From positions 1 to 64,000 of the forward strand of contig JAURVB010002738.1 in assembly GCA_033002965.1 (NCBI GenBank): a stretch of 64,000 nt of DNA. The letters run 5' to 3'. The DNA comes from Piper betle. Its lineage: Eukaryota > Streptophyta > Magnoliopsida > Piperales > Piperaceae. The notes under the pieces are model-generated. The model was given only the letters and a program-made list of their open reading frames with translations. It searched no databases and had not been told where the DNA came from. Below are positions 36,760 to 50,984 of this stretch, in pieces. Positions within the stretch are counted from its first letter, which is position 1, and each line of letters begins with the position of its first letter. A program made the position numbers and the translations under genes.

Positions 36760-39215
36760 TTAAGGTTGGTACATTGTTTATCAGCTGCATTTCATGTTTG
36801 GTCACACATACTTACTAACAAAAAAATATATCTTCCTTATGCGAAAGCCCATTTTTCCTTCAAATCAAACAAAACATTCATCCTTTTATTTTTTCAAGAC
36901 CAAACTCTTTCAATAATTATTGCTATTCTTCAAAAATTCCTCATCATTTTATGGACCGCATATAACACTTTTAAACCCTTCTTTAAATGTGGTGTATAAA
37001 TCGAAGAAAGGTTTTTATCTGCATGTATATAAATATGCCATAAACAAAGTCGATGATGAGTTTGGGGCATAACAATAAAAATTGCTCTCGCCATGGTTGC
37101 ACTTTACTGCATGAGAATGGTTTTTCTCTTCAACTTAGTTATTTCACAACATCAAACATGTTCTCCCATCAGAAAAAAATGACAAAAAAAAAATTCTTTA
37201 CATGTCATTACCAAAAGAAAGAGAATGGAAGATGGAATGATAAGCCCTACACATGAAAGTAGATAGTCACGTTCAATGAGTCACAAAAAATATCAATTGA
37301 TGAACCCATAAAATAAGAAGAGGTTAACCCAACGTAGGTTGGTCTAGAAGCAATGGAAACGGTCGAAGTGGAAGTAACACCCGTTTAGGCGTTAATTTCT
37401 CAAGGACACGTGGTATGCGAAGAGACGTACTGAGTGAGAGTTTCTCCCCTTGTATGTGGGGCAGATTTGAACTCGATGATCGAGATCATCGGCAGGTATT
37501 GTAACTCCGACAACATGGGCCGCACCATATCGCTCTTCGATGTGGGCACATTCCAACCAATTGGAGCACCCAGCCCTAGCACCCGAAGAGTTGCTCACCT
37601 CCGAGTATGTGCCCACCGCCCAGCCCGAAGTTGATGTTAACCAACACTAATAGATCTTGTCCTTCTTCCTCTTGTTTGGTCTTTGTCTATGTCTACTTCT
37701 ATATACGTTCCTCTTTTTTGAATAAAATGTACCAAGTTGGGAGTCGTGGACGGCGTACATCCACATTAGAACCTCCTAGTACAATAATTTTGGTTCTTAC
37801 GACCAATTAATGTCCTTCAATTGTTTGGGCAACTAAAGAAGTGGTCATTCACAATGAGAAGATTGCAATTCGAGGGACTGTTTTTAGAAATCTTGATTCA
37901 CGTGTGATTCTTCGCGTTACCAGGGTTTGGTTGAAGCCGGACGTGTACTTAATGTTTCAATTTGGAAGCGCAATAAATTGACTGATTGATTTCTTAGAAA
38001 ATTCGATGTCAGTAATACAACTTTGCAATGCACAACTTCAAAACAAGTTCATCTGAAAAGAGCGGGGCATGCAATATGTATACGTCTGGGATAATGAAAT
38101 GAGGAGCTACTCTTACAAGGTAAAGACGTGGGGGCGGCAGTAAAGGGCGAGTGGCGACAATGATATATACCCAACCTGTCTCGTACCCTACGTTGCATAA
38201 CGGATCTGCACATGGAATCATTTTTGGAGAACTTAAAATGATTCCTCTACAAATGATTCCCGACCAACTTGAAAGTTTGTTTGTACAAGATAACCTACAG
38301 AGCCTACAGACTTCGTCTTGAAGAAAATGTTAAGTATATATGGGTTATCTAACAAAACTATATAAGCGTTATCTAAAGTAAGGAAAGTTGAGATTGGCTA
38401 ATACAAATATGTTTCGTTGGAAAATCTCAAATAAAAGAGTTGACATGGTTCTCACCTTGTTTATTATTTTGGACAGAGGGAGATCAGAAATCTGCCCTCG
38501 TTGTGTACGGGGTACAAAGTCTGTTGTCTGCTGCTACAAAACTAAACTGATTGCATTCTACTTGATTATACATACATTTCTTCTCCGATTCCCATCACTT
38601 CTCTCACACACACTCAGCTCGTCTCTACCCACTTTTGTCTTTCCATGTCTCCCTCTTTCTCTTCGTCCAACCAACGTCGCCATAGCTGCCATGGGATCTG
38701 TTGGTGAATGGATCCTTTTTGCTTCTCCCCGTTGGTGAGAGTTTCATTGGGGGCTAGCCGTTCTTATACCTGACTTCACCAGAGTCTCCTCTATGTTTGT
38801 CCTGCTTGTCTGATGGTTGATTTGCTTTGCACCCATTATTGCCAAAGTTTGGTTTTAGATGAGGGTTATTAGTTTCATATTTCATGGTTGGAAACTATGT
38901 CGCTCATTCTTCATTTCTGGACATGTGTTAAGGAATTGTTTCGTAATTTTTCTCACCCATTTTGACCACGCTTTAGATTCGTTTATTGCATTAGATGGTT
39001 GCAATTCCTTGCATTGAACAACCAATCTAACCATAAAAGTATTAGGAGATATATGTTGAACTAATTGACAAGGACGGTTTCCTTGGATATCTTAGACTGG
39101 TTGACGATGATGGTTTCCTTTTCTTTTTTCTTAATTACCTGGACGGGTTCCTGGAAAACTTCCTCAATAGAGTTTTTTGTGTATGTTGTTCATTCGTTTC
39201 TAGGTTTGCTGCCAG
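36760..39215. other. Spacer between the PPR and DUF863 remnants
   Basis: I see no supported gene. A GC-richer patch at 37390-37640 has open frames on both strands but no domain. CT-rich sequence near 38570-38660 could be the leader or promoter of the DUF863 locus. Confidence 0.4.
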
Positions 39216-39783
39216 TTGTGGGAGTTATTAACTATTATAAATTCTATGGGGAATCGATGCTGTCTGGAATTTTTAGTCGCATTCATTCTATTTACATGTT
39301 AAGGATGGGAGATTCCGATTTGAAAATGACCCAAAGATGGTATAATTTGAAAGATGTCCTGAAACAGATGATGCTCCAGCACGAGGCTATCTTCCGACAG
39401 CAGGTAAACTCTCTCCCATGTCTGTCTTGGTTCAACCTTTACAACAAGCTAATTAGCCGGTTCGCCCGGACACTCATAGTTGCTGCAGGTTTACGATCTT
39501 CATAGATTGTGTACAACATGCAAGAAAAACTAATGAATGAGCTGATTTTTGAGAATTCTCGTGGATGGTCCAAGGACCACTATGCTGCTTCAATCTCGTC
39601 GCAAAAGGACACTCATATTGTATCTAGCTTTAGGTCATCAGCTGTGATCGACCCACTTTAGCCCTTTTATTCATCGAGCTCCGCATTTGTAGCTGAATGT
39701 TGTTCTCTTTGTGAACATAAAGGAATACTCGGTATAATGCTCATGACCATTTAACTTTTGACCGGCAACTTCATTCTAATATG

Positions 39784-41179
39784 TGTTAGGTTTATCATAC
39801 ATGATGTTTAGTGGTAACGGGTGACTTTTACATAGGTTAACGGGAAAGTCTTATTCATTGAGCTAATTTTTATATTAAGAAAGGCTTATAACATTAATTT
39901 CAAATTCTTTTTGGGGGCCTTATGGGTCCAACAATGGTATCAAAACGTGGTTGGTTTTGGTGTTGCTTCGGTTTACCTCATGTTACGTCAGTAAGCCCAG
40001 ATTGGAGTCTCCTCGATTTGCTTCATGGTACGTTAGCCAACTCTAATTAAATCCAAAATGTGTGAAGGGGTGATGATTAAGATGGTAGCCAGCCTAAATT
40101 GGAGGTTCTTAGAATTTCACTATAATATGGGGATTTAGGATATGGTGAGGGGGATAATTCAGATGGTATGCTATATGAAGGGGAGAATTATTGGGTTAAT
40201 CCCACATTAGTTTTGAGGATAATTGTTAACTTGTATAAAGGCTAATGGAAAAGCTTTATTCTTGTCCCTTCTGGGGGCCTAATAAATAATGGTATCCGAG
40301 CCTAGTTGAAGTCCCATAGTCTCCGTGAACATCATTATAATATGTGAACCTAGCATGTAGTGAGAGGGAGATGATTCGAATAGTATTTCATTATAACATG
40401 TGGACCTAGAATGTTGTGAGAGGGCGATGATTCAGATGGTAATTTTTTATAACATGTGGACCTAGCATATGGTGAGGAGGGATGATTCAGATGGTACTTC
40501 ATTATAACATGTGGACCTAACATATGGTAAGAGGGTGAGAGGGAGATGATTCATATCGTACTTCATTATAATATGTGGACCTAGCATGTGTGAGAGATAG
40601 ATGATTCAGATAGTATTTCATTATAGCATGTGGACCTAGCATGTGGTGAGTGGGAACTGATTTAGATAGTATGATGGTATGATGTGTGTGAGAGAGACGA
40701 TTCAGATAGTATTTTATTATAACATGTAGACCTAGCATGTGGTGGTGAGAGGGACCTAGCATGTGGTGAGAGGAGATGATTCAGATGGTACTTCATTATA
40801 ACATGTGGACCTAGCATGTGGTGATTTGGATGGTATTTCATTATAACATGTGGACCTAACATGTGGTGAGCGGGAGATGATTTGTATGGTATGATGGTAT
40901 GATGTGTGAAAAAGAGATGATTCGGATAATACTTCATTATAACATGTAGACCTAGCATGTGGTAAAAGGGAGATGATTCGGATGGTGTGATAATATGATG
41001 TATGAGGGGAGAACTCTTGGATTATCATATGTGAGGGGAGAATTGTTGGATTTATCCCGCATCATGTTTGAAAGTGTGTGGTGACTTATATATAAGTTAA
41101 TGGCCTTAAATTAGTTTTTGGATTAAAAGAGGACCATGACACCTATTTTAAGTCCTTTTGGAGGCATATAAGACCAACA
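39784..41179 (+). mobile_element. Three-LTR TRIM-like element with minisatellite core
   Basis: A 1396-bp insertion is flanked by perfect ATATG duplications (39779-39783, 41180-41184). LTR1 is 39784-39933, starting TGTTAGGTTTATC and ending GGGTCCAACA, followed by the primer site ATGGTATCAAAACG. A middle, shorter LTR-like copy (about 40189-40287) is preceded by the purine tract GAAGGGGAGAATTA and followed by a second primer site, ATGGTATCCGAGCC. LTR3 is 41044-41179, preceded by GTGAGGGGAGAAT. This LTR-PBS-PPT-LTR-PBS-PPT-LTR order is best explained by unequal recombination between elements. There is no coding capacity. Confidence 0.85.
40310..41000 (+). repeat. Minisatellite of about 60-bp units in the TRIM
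   Basis: About ten imperfect repeats combine GAGATGATTCAGATGGTA, CTTCATTATAACATGTGGAC and CTAGCATGTGGTGAGAGGG in varying order and length. Minus-strand open frames across it (HHMLGPHVIMKY repeats) follow from the repeat and are not a gene. Confidence 0.85.
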
Positions 41180-43135
41180 ATATGTACGCAAGCGATGCTG
41201 GCCCTTAGCTGGCAAGTGCATTGAAACGAAGGATTGTGTTGTAAATAACTTGAAGAGTACCATCTTTGCTGAAAATGAGTGTCTAAACAGTGACACGGGA
41301 AGGATTATGCTCTGTAAAGATATCAATTTGGAGTTACCTACTAATAAACTATCTCTTGAGGATGCTGTAGCTAGTTCTTCGGTTGATGAGTCTCAAGCAA
41401 ATGCAGCGAGGACTGAACCTAGATCACTGTTACACTCTGTTTCGGAATTGCCATATTTACCAGCAACAAATAGTGGAGGACAAGATCCATTTGATTGTGG
41501 CAAGTTATGGCATCAAATAAAATCATGCACTTTGTTCTGTGCAGAGGAAGTTCACTTAGAACCATAGGAAATGCTTGGTACTTTAGCATGATATTCTGTA
41601 TATGATTGTAGTGAGTCTCCTTCAATCATACGATGGCCATGTGTTTGCAAAAATTCTGTTTCATTAGTAATGAATGTGAACGGTGTCCTCACCAAATAAG
41701 TAGCCTCATACTTGTTAATGATTCATCTGCAAACTCAGGTTCTATGATCACTATGCTTCATGTAAATTGAAAGATGAGCAACTTCCTTTATAAAATCTTA
41801 TGAATTGGGGTTCTATTTCCTTTTCCTTCCGCAGGGCACAATGCAGAACCTGTTAGTCGTTCTACAATGAATCAATTATGTTGTTCATCTACAGCTTTGT
41901 CTATTGACCTTGATATTCCTCAGATTGGAGAATCACCATCCATGTGTTCGGATCCAGTGATATTTTCTTCAACTACATCAAGTTCATCTTGTGGTATCAA
42001 TGGTTCTTCTGAATCGGTAACCGATCAAAGTACCAATCTTCCATCAAATGCTTGGATCCTGGGACGAGATGTGCATACAGAAGTTTTTGGATCTACTGTA
42101 CTGCTGCCTCCCCAACTATATTCCTCCTGTAATCAAAATGACATGAAAATGAAGCACACAAGGTCCTCATTTCTACCGATTTATGACTCGTCAAGATTAG
42201 AAAACATTCATCCAAATCTGATGTACAGGTGTTTGGTCGGGAAAGAATGGAAATGGAGACGGCCAATGCAGGCCAATGTCAAAATTCATTCACGGAAACA
42301 TCAGTGGCTACTTCAAATTTTCTTCACAAGGAAGGAGGTGAAACTTCCAAGCAATCTGTTTCTGGGAAGCATTATAAAGAAGACCGTGTTTCTTCAGCTG
42401 GAAATGAAGATTTTGCTCAAGTTGATAATCACCCTGGTGTCTTTTACATTCCATATGCTGACGATAAGTCAGGTGCTGAGCAAGTGATTGAATTGGCCAA
42501 AAGGGATATATCTTCTGAAGAACATCCAAGTTCATTAGAGGAGCTTCAAGTTGTTCAGGCGGAACACTCTGTGGATAAGTGTAGCATTGAGAAGTTGGAA
42601 GTTTTAGAAAACCAAGCTTGTGAGTTCTTGCAGGAAGAGTCTAGTCAGTCCTTCAAAGATTGTTTTAATGTACAAGAGTTGCAACAACAGCAAGAAGCTG
42701 TCGTAGTGGACATTATCATTCAGAATGCAGCTGAAGCGCTCATCAGTACATCTCAAGAGAAACCTGCAGGCACGTCTGAATTGTTTCCCAAATTCTGAGA
42801 CTGCAAAAGATGAATCGGGCTATTCATCGGACTCATATGTTTCATGCGTTCTACAACTCCCAGAAATTAACAAAGAAGTTTGCTCATCCTTGCCAAAACC
42901 AGTGGGGAAGGAGACAACAATGGGTAAGAATACCTCTAGGTTAAAGTTAAGAAGACGATTTAAGGATTTTCAGAAGGATGCCCTCCCCGGTTTAGTACCT
43001 CTTTCAAGACATGAAATTTGTGAGGATACTCATATGATGGGAAAACTGATACGCTGCACAGAAGCTAAGAACGGTGGTGACCGTAGGGTAAAGTGGTTTA
43101 TGCCAACAAGAAGCAGGGGATCAAGGCATCATTGA

Positions 43136-45555
43136 ATTGGCTATATTTTCATCCCAACTCCCATAATTCTTGTGTTTTTGGTGGCAGATTGAGCTAGCTA
43201 GTTAGCATGAATTAGTAGCTTTCGACTCACAGTAGTTGATTCACCCGTACCATTGTCAAGTAATATTTAGATGGCAGTCGAGATGATGAGAGCCGATCCT
43301 CCAACAGTCGAAGTGGTATGACAACAAATTTTAGTTCTCATTGGTCTATAGTGCAGTTTTCCTGCATTCTCAACGACTGCATAAGAGTTGGTACATTTTG
43401 TTCGGGAACCACACTTAATTGTATTACTCTGCATGTCCAAAACAAAGTTTGTTTATGACATTAATCTGTGCTTTCGTCAAAACAAGTTAGTGATGACAAG
43501 ATGAAAAATCAAGTGTTTGAGAAGAAAAGAAGTCAAAAGTGGTTCTTATTCATAGTTTACAATCTTAATCCGGGTTTTGGCAACGCAACTGGAAAAAACT
43601 ATTCCAATGGTAATCCAGCTAATGCACCAAACTCATCTACCTAGAAACATTGCTCATAGAAGCATTCCCCACAACTCTTATTTGAACGAAGTGCAAAAAT
43701 TCGATCTTTATTGTCTAATAGAACAAACACTAATACCTTAATTGAGTCGGTCAAGATCAAATCTATTTATCAAAGTGCTTCTCCGATTATTCAAGACATC
43801 TCTTTTCAACGGAGGAACAAAAGAAGAACACTATGCTCCATTTTGAGTCAAATTTAGATAGATTAAAATTTTAACTTTCATGTAGTAAAATTTCTTTAGA
43901 TTTTTTTAACTTTGTATTTTTATCACCCATCAACGAACAAGAACACAAGTAGTGTTCAAGCATTGGTAGCGCATTGTCAAGTTGAAGGGCTAGTAAATAT
44001 GTATTCAGGAGTAATTTTGCAAATTAATCCTAAGATCCCTAAACACCCAATTTTGGACCTCAACTTCAAAGGTCAGGATGAAAATGAACTCACGCCACCT
44101 AGGCTGGCACAGCTAGGACTCAGCTTGGTTCGACATGAGCTGAGCCCGAACTCGCCTCCACTCGTTCGAGTTTGTCCTATTTGTTAAAAAATGAATTACA
44201 TGCTATCTATTTAATATTTATTATAATAAAATTATAAAAAAATGCATGCTAAAATTATTATTGCAATACTGAACAGGACAGTTTCAAGTTCTTGTAATAT
44301 ATCTCACGAATTGAGTAACCCTCAAAAATTTTAAAAACAACAAGAGCTTGGTCGGAAAGGGGAGAGTCAGGCCAAGCGACGTGGGCTTGACTCACTCGCT
44401 TCTATTCCAATTTCCCTGCAAATATTTCCCAAAATTCCGGTTCAGTGTCATTGACATGGTCTTCTTATTTAAGTCCATTAACGACATCGACACTGACACT
44501 GGTTTGTTAATATAAATGCGCAACGGCCCATTTACTTAATACTTTTTGAAGCTACTTTTTTATAACATTACAGGGATTTATCGTAAATATATCATTCTAT
44601 TTCATCCATTATTTTTTTTGATCAAGTATTATTTATATTTAAAACTATATACTTTCAGAGTCTACACCATGGTTTCCCATTAATTCACTTTGTGGTCGCC
44701 TTAGTGGGTCTGCATAATTCCCAATTGAAAAGATTTTATAACTAAATTTCATTTGACATGATTTAAGTAATTAAAATTATTAATAAACAGTGTGTGAAGT
44801 CACTATGAGCTCCATTGTAAGTCTTAGCATCTCATTTCATACTAGTTTTCATAAACTAAAACAACTAAGTAACAATTAACCTGGTCCACTTCATCGTTAA
44901 TCAGGCCAAGTCTGAGCTGGGAGAGGGTCACCTCACTTGCTCATGCATGCATTTGCTTAGATCAAGACGAGCAATTCACATGCTTTGGAAAAACATAAAT
45001 AATGTTTTACGGGAAAAGAAAAGAAAAAACTAGCACTGCACATCATTAATCGGTCTCTATCTAATTATAAAAGTTAGGTAGAAAAACTGTGAACCCGTGA
45101 ACAATTAGCTACAGGTAGGATATTATAAACAAAGCACCCAAAGATGTGAAAAGAAGAAAATAATGTCGAGAACATGACAAGCCGTGACATCGAGCACTTG
45201 TTCGGTGCCATATAGTCCTGCATATTATTAAATAATGCTTTGAATATTCCCGTGACTAATAATACTATATATAATCATGCAAACTGACTCGGGTCTTCCT
45301 TTTCCCTTGATTCTTGTCTGGCTTTCGGACTTCTTCTATCTTTATCGAATAAGAACAGCTGGCAGGAATATTGATTAGTTTCACATATATAAAATCAAGA
45401 GAAAGGATGAAAAATGGCACTTTAATTTTTTTATTAAAGAGTTATATTGCTAATTTTTCTAACAATTAATTCAATATGTATTTTGTTGCAATTTTTTATA
45501 CTTGTAGAGGTCTAGGGATTCCTAGACATGCTTATCAAGGGCTCTGCAAGGAAAT
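43136..45555. other. Spacer upstream of the nested copia elements
   Basis: Mostly AT-rich. The first few hundred bases probably include the former DUF863 3' UTR. The frame at 43912-44187 has no family features. Near 44085-44170 there are GAGCTGAGCCCGAACTCG words like those of the hAT-type MITEs, with no clear ends. Confidence 0.45.
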
Positions 45556-46124
45556 TGTTAAGAAATATTAGTGCAACAACTAGTCGAAATAATAATAATA
45601 AAAAAAGAAGGATAATAAAAAGAAACAAGGGACACGTAGGTTTTACGTAGAAAGCTCTCTTTCACTCGAGGATAAAACCATTGGAACATGACCGAAAGCT
45701 TCACTCTATCACTAAAAGATTACAACCCTCTTCTTCACTAATATAATGATTACAAGAGATCCGATAGAGAATCCAACCCAAACCCTATCACAAGAATATA
45801 AGGATCACCTCTCTCTCTCTCCCACAACCATCTCTCACGTAAGAATAATAATGCAAAATCTTTCACATTAGAAATGAATGGACTACATTTTGTGTGTTTA
45901 AATAAGAAGACATGAAGGCTATTTATAAGCACAACCCCAATGCATACAACTCTGGTAACCGAAATGTCATTGACAATATGCTCCACTTCATAAAAATCAA
46001 AATGTCAAGCAATAAACTTCTAATGAATGAGACATTTTGGTTTTCATAATCCTTCTTTGTAATCTTCCCTTAATGACAATAAGGCTACATGCAACAACAA
46101 TCTTATATTTATAGACTTATTGCA
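45556..46124 (-). repeat. 3' LTR of the outer copia
   Basis: On the plus strand it starts TGTTAAGAAATATTAG and ends GACTTATTGCA. Purine-rich sequence (minus strand AATGAGAGATTGTGAAGT) adjoins the inner edge, as expected for the polypurine tract of a minus-strand element. Confidence 0.65.
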
Positions 46125-49100
46125 AACTTCACAATCTCTCATTGATAACATCCAAAGCTTTTACTTCGATCGTTTTAGTCCCAATTGTAATATTTAACCA
46201 AAATGCACCAAAGTTGAACAGAATGTCAAATTTTGTCCATCTACCAATTTTGTCAACATATCAATAAGATTCTTATTTCTCTCAATCTTCACAAATTTCA
46301 ACTGTGTATCCTCTAGCAAATAATTACTGAAATAATACCTCAAGTAAATATATTTAGTCTTTTGAGTGAATGTTGAGTTCCTTGCAAGATGAATTGCACT
46401 TTGATTATCACTAAACAATTTGCAATCAACTCTATCAAAACCGAATTCACTCATCAACTACTTAACCCAAATAAACTCTTTACTTGCTTCAGTTGCCATG
46501 TTTTCAACTTCTATCGAAGATAAAACAACCAATTTTTTGTAACTTGTAAATCCAACTCATTGTTGTGCCCCCTATAGTAAAAATATATCATGTTATGCTC
46601 TTACCATTATTTCTGTCACCACTATAGTATGAGTCTACATAACCTTGTATATCAATGTTATCACCTCAAAACACAAATAGCGCTTACAAGTACCTCTCAA
46701 ATACCTTAAAATTCACCCTACAGCTTGCCAATGTTCTTTTTCAGTGTTGACCTAAAACTACTCACAACTCCCATTACATCTACAATATCTAGTCGAGTGC
46801 TCACAATAGCATACATTCGACTTCCAATAGTTGAAAAATAAGACACATTTTCGATCTCCACCTTTTATTTTATCTATCTTAGCACACAACTCTCTTGACA
46901 GCTTAAAGTGTCCTCCTAGAGCTGTAGTCATAGACTTTGTCTTATCCATATTAAATCATTTTAGTATTTTCTCAATATACCCCCTCTTGAGATAGTCGTA
47001 ACTTGTTTTTCCTATCTCGGATAATTTGCAATCCAAGAGTTTTTGTTGTGCCCAATTCTCTAATAAGGAAAATTTTTACCAACTTCTTGAGATCATTGAT
47101 TTTCTTCATGCTCGATTCTGCCATAAGCATATCATTTACATATAAAATAAGAACAAGAAAATATCTATCCTTAAACTTTTGTAGATATACACAATGATTT
47201 GCATTACACTTATAAATCTAGTCACCAACATGAAACTATCAAAATTCAAGTGTCATTACCTTGATGCATTACACAATGCTCTACATACCATATTTTTGTT
47301 TCCTTTAATTTCAAATCCCCTTGACTATTGCATACAAATTTCCTCCTTCAAATCACTATGAAGGAAATCCGTCTTTAGATCTAGATACTCCAAATACAAG
47401 TCTTTCACAACAACAATACTCAATATAATTTAGATTGGAGTCATCTTAACAACTGGGGCAAAAATCTCATTAAAATTTATACCTTTCTTCTAACCATATC
47501 CCTTTACCACAAGTCTAGCCAAACCTTTTTATCCCGTCAGCTTCATGTTTAACCCTGTATACGCCACTTGTTCTATAGAATCTTCTTCTTCGTCAACAAC
47601 ACCACCAATTCCTAGAAGTGATTCTTCTCCAAAGAAGTTATCTTATCACCCATGGCTTGCTCCTACTTTAGATAAAGTTCATGTTACATAGCCTCTTGTT
47701 AACACTTTAGTTCACTTGTATCAATATGCAGAACATATTGTAATGGTAGAAAAAGTCTTTGCACTGGGGTCCTTATATGAGTGCCCTCTTCAATTGTGGA
47801 ACATCATCCTCTAATGAAGAACTAGACCCATCAATTACAACTTGTAGTTTTTCATCACCTTCAGTCTCATATGAAATATCTTGTTCAACTTCTTCTTGGA
47901 CAACTTCTTTTCCTTTTTCAGATAAAAGCATTTTTCCATCTTTCGGTTCATCAAGCTCCATGTAATCTTTCTTTGCTGCTTTCTCATTCTTTCTTCCAAC
48001 TGGTCTTTGTGTATGCAAGCCTCATTGAATACCACATCTCAACTTCGAAATATCTTGTTATGCTTGTAATCCCACAAGTGATAACTCTACTCATCTCCAC
48101 CATATACAATCAATGCATATTTTTGTGATTTAGAATCTAATTTCTCTCATCTCCTAATCCACATGTGCATATATTATGTAACCAAATACTTTCAGAAAAA
48201 ATAGCTTACAGTTTTACCAAACCACATCACCTTTGGTATATCACCATCCAAAGCATTTAATAGACTCATGTTGATTAGATAGATTGTCATATCCACAATA
48301 GCTCCCCAAAGTTGCAAAAGGAGATTAACATAAATCCTCATGCTCTGAGCTCGCTCCAAGATGGTTCTATTCATCCTTTCGACAACTCCATTCTGCTACA
48401 ATATCCTTAATACAATCTTTTCTCTTTTAATCCCATGAGTAGAACAATAATCATCAAATTCTTTATTATAATACTCACCATCGTTATCTAAGAAAAAATA
48501 TTTTACTCTCAACCCTATTTCATTCTCTACAAGAGCCTTCTATACCTTGAAGATCTTAAAGACATCAGATTTTTCTTTAAGAGTATAAATCCATGTCTTC
48601 TTGCTTGCATCATCTATAAATGTCACAAAGTAAAAATTACTGCCAAAATATTTTTGTCGGAGAAGTTTCATTTGTATGCACCAACTCCAATCTTCAAAAC
48701 TTCTTCTCTCTTTCATCCTTCATAAATCTAACTCCTTCATATTTGTCATACAAATAATCCTCAGAGAAATCAAAGCTAACATCCTCCATATCTATCAAAG
48801 CATTCGTGGACTTCAAAATCCACATTCCACTCTCACTCAAGTGGTCGAGTTTGCGATACCATAAGGTTGCTTACTTATTCTCCCCAACGGCCAAAGATAC
48901 AACATGATGATTGAATGAAGAGAGAACATACAATGTTCCAACTCTCTCTCCCTTAATTACAACCATTACTCCTTTGCAAATTTTTTATTGATTACCTTCA
49001 AATGAGACCTTATAACCTTCATCATCCAATTTTCTTATAATCAAGTTCTTTAATTCTGATATGTCTCTCACCTCTTGTAGAAATAGTTTGCTTTAATTAT

Positions 49101-49502
49101 GCAACTTCAATCGAACTATCCCTTTGCCAACAATCTTGCACTCTTCCCCATTGCCAACAGTTACATGTCCAAATTCACCCTAGATATAATCATGGAACCA
49201 TTCCTTACGAGCAATGTAATAGAATGAAGTACCAAAATCTACAAACCACAAGTCACTTCTTGACTATGTATGAATTGACAAGTATAAGTCATCACTCTCT
49301 TCACTAGAATTCATCACATTAGCTCCATCCTTCACCTGGTTTAGACAATTTCTTTCTATATGTACTCCTTATTTATAAATCTAACATACTATTTTCCTTA
49401 AAATTTTCCCCTTGACCTTGAACGTCTTCTTTCCTTGATGACGGCTTCTACCTATTTTGAACGTCTTCTTTCCTTGATGACGGTCAAGAGACAAGACATT
49501 AA

Positions 49503-49934
49503 TGTTGGATGTTGGACATAAATATATACGTGAATCATGAATTGTGTCATATGTTATTATATAAGGTTGGCCTAAATTAAATTGATCTACTAAAGTGAAA
49601 GGTTATGGGCCATAAATTAAGGTGTGGAATTCAATGTGAAAAGTGTGGAATTCAATATGTAGATACCTTTTCATATTTCTCTTTTCGTGATAGGTGAAAA
49701 TGAATTTATAAAACTACAACTATAAATAAGGAGGTTATGGTCCCTGAATCAATAAGCAATTTTCATTCTAGTATCCTATTGTCCAGAATTCAGGTTTTGG
49801 AAAACTCTTCTTAGATTCAGAAGACCAAAACCTAAGGTGGTTAAGACTCTAGTTTCTTTTATGGCTTCAGGTACGCTTCCGCTATCTAGTTTATTTACTC
49901 GATGATTTGATATGAAATCTAATAAAGTCCAACA
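49503..49934 (+). repeat. 5' LTR of the inner copia
   Basis: 432 bp, TGTTGGATGTTGGACATA to AGTCCAACA. A TATAAATAAGG stretch near 49730 is a plausible core promoter. Confidence 0.93.
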
Positions 49935-50261
49935 AGCAGCATCAGAGCCACCTTCATATTAAATCATTGAGTATTAAGTTTTAATTTATATTTAAATTAT
50001 GGATTGGAACTATTCAGTTCTATATCCCATTCAGATCTACAGATTCAGGATTAAGGAAAGTACAGGAAAATACAGTTATAAAATGTTATAATTTCGAAAA
50101 CTCCCACATAAAGTTACTTTTATAACCTTTTTTGTTCAGCCATAATTAATATTTTAAAATTTATTAAGGACTACAATATGCTGCCAAAGTAGCCTCTTTT
50201 GTGGAAATTAATTTTTTAAATATTAAGATGGTTATGAGTATTTAATTCATGTGGATATTAA

Positions 50262-50770
50262 TCGGCCTAAAGGAAGGTTAATATTTAACAGAATTATATA
50301 TTCATTTGTGGTAATAAATATGGGATGATTGTTAAGTGTCTATGTGGATAATACATCGGCCCAAAGGAAGGTTTATTATTTGACAGGATTTATTGTTCAT
50401 ATTTGATTACTGCACTAAGATTCATTTTTAATAAATAATGGATAATTATCAGGCGTCCATGTGAATGATAAATCGGCCCAAAGGAATGTTTATTGTTTGA
50501 CAAGATTTATTGTCCATATTTTACTACACTAAGACTCATTTTTGTAATAAATATGAGATGATTATCAGGTTTCCATGTGGATAATAAATCGGCCCAAAAG
50601 AAGGTTTATTATTTGACAGGATTTATTATCTATATTTGATTACTGTATTGAGACTCATTTTAAATATGGGATAATTATCAAGTTTTCATGTGGATAATAA
50701 ATCGGCCCAAAGGAAGGTTTATTATTTGACAGGATTTATTATCTATATTTAATTACTGCACTTAGAGTAC
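50262..50770 (+). repeat. Tandem repeats of about 115 bp in the inner copia
   Basis: Five copies of a unit marked by ATCGGCCCAAAGGAAGGTTT, TATTTGACAGGATTTATT and ACTGCACTAAGACTCATTTT, the first one shorter and more diverged. No frame stays open. Confidence 0.88.
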
Positions 50771-50984
50771 CACTTACAAATTAATATTTTTGTCCAAAGA
50801 CTAAATATTAATGTTGTGCTAGGTATTTGATGATGAGATTCAATATTGATTGAATTATTAATCTTATTATGGGCATTTTATTTTGTTCTATGAATCCGGT
50901 TAATCAATCTGCTTATATGATTTCTGCCAACATCAATTCAGTTCCAATTTTAAAGACAATTTTAAGGATTAGAAAGAGGGCTAA

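Larger units (their letters stand above)
39220..43135 (+). pseudogene. DUF863-family gene, broken and split by a TRIM
   Basis: Plant DUF863 proteins are long, probably nuclear and of unknown function. The N-terminal hallmark is present: exon end at 39403 (KDVLKQMMLQHEAIFRQQ) joins 39489 (VYDLHRL). An extra TG there breaks the frame, after which NMQEKLMNELI continues in another frame, with a later stop near 39658. A TRIM occupies 39784-41179. Downstream, 41190-41567 reads through acidic, low-complexity sequence. A further exon probably starts at 41835 after TTCCGCAG. The frame shifts near 42225 and again near 42775. The C-terminal hallmark is RRRFKDFQKDALPGLVPLSR followed by HEICED, ending at 43135. 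The conserved middle helps place it in the family. I am sure of the family and of the breaks; upstream exons are not resolved. Confidence 0.72.

Noticed and set aside
40517..41028. Minus-strand frames with repeated HHMLGPHVIMKY
   Set aside because: They translate the internal tandem array of the three-LTR TRIM.
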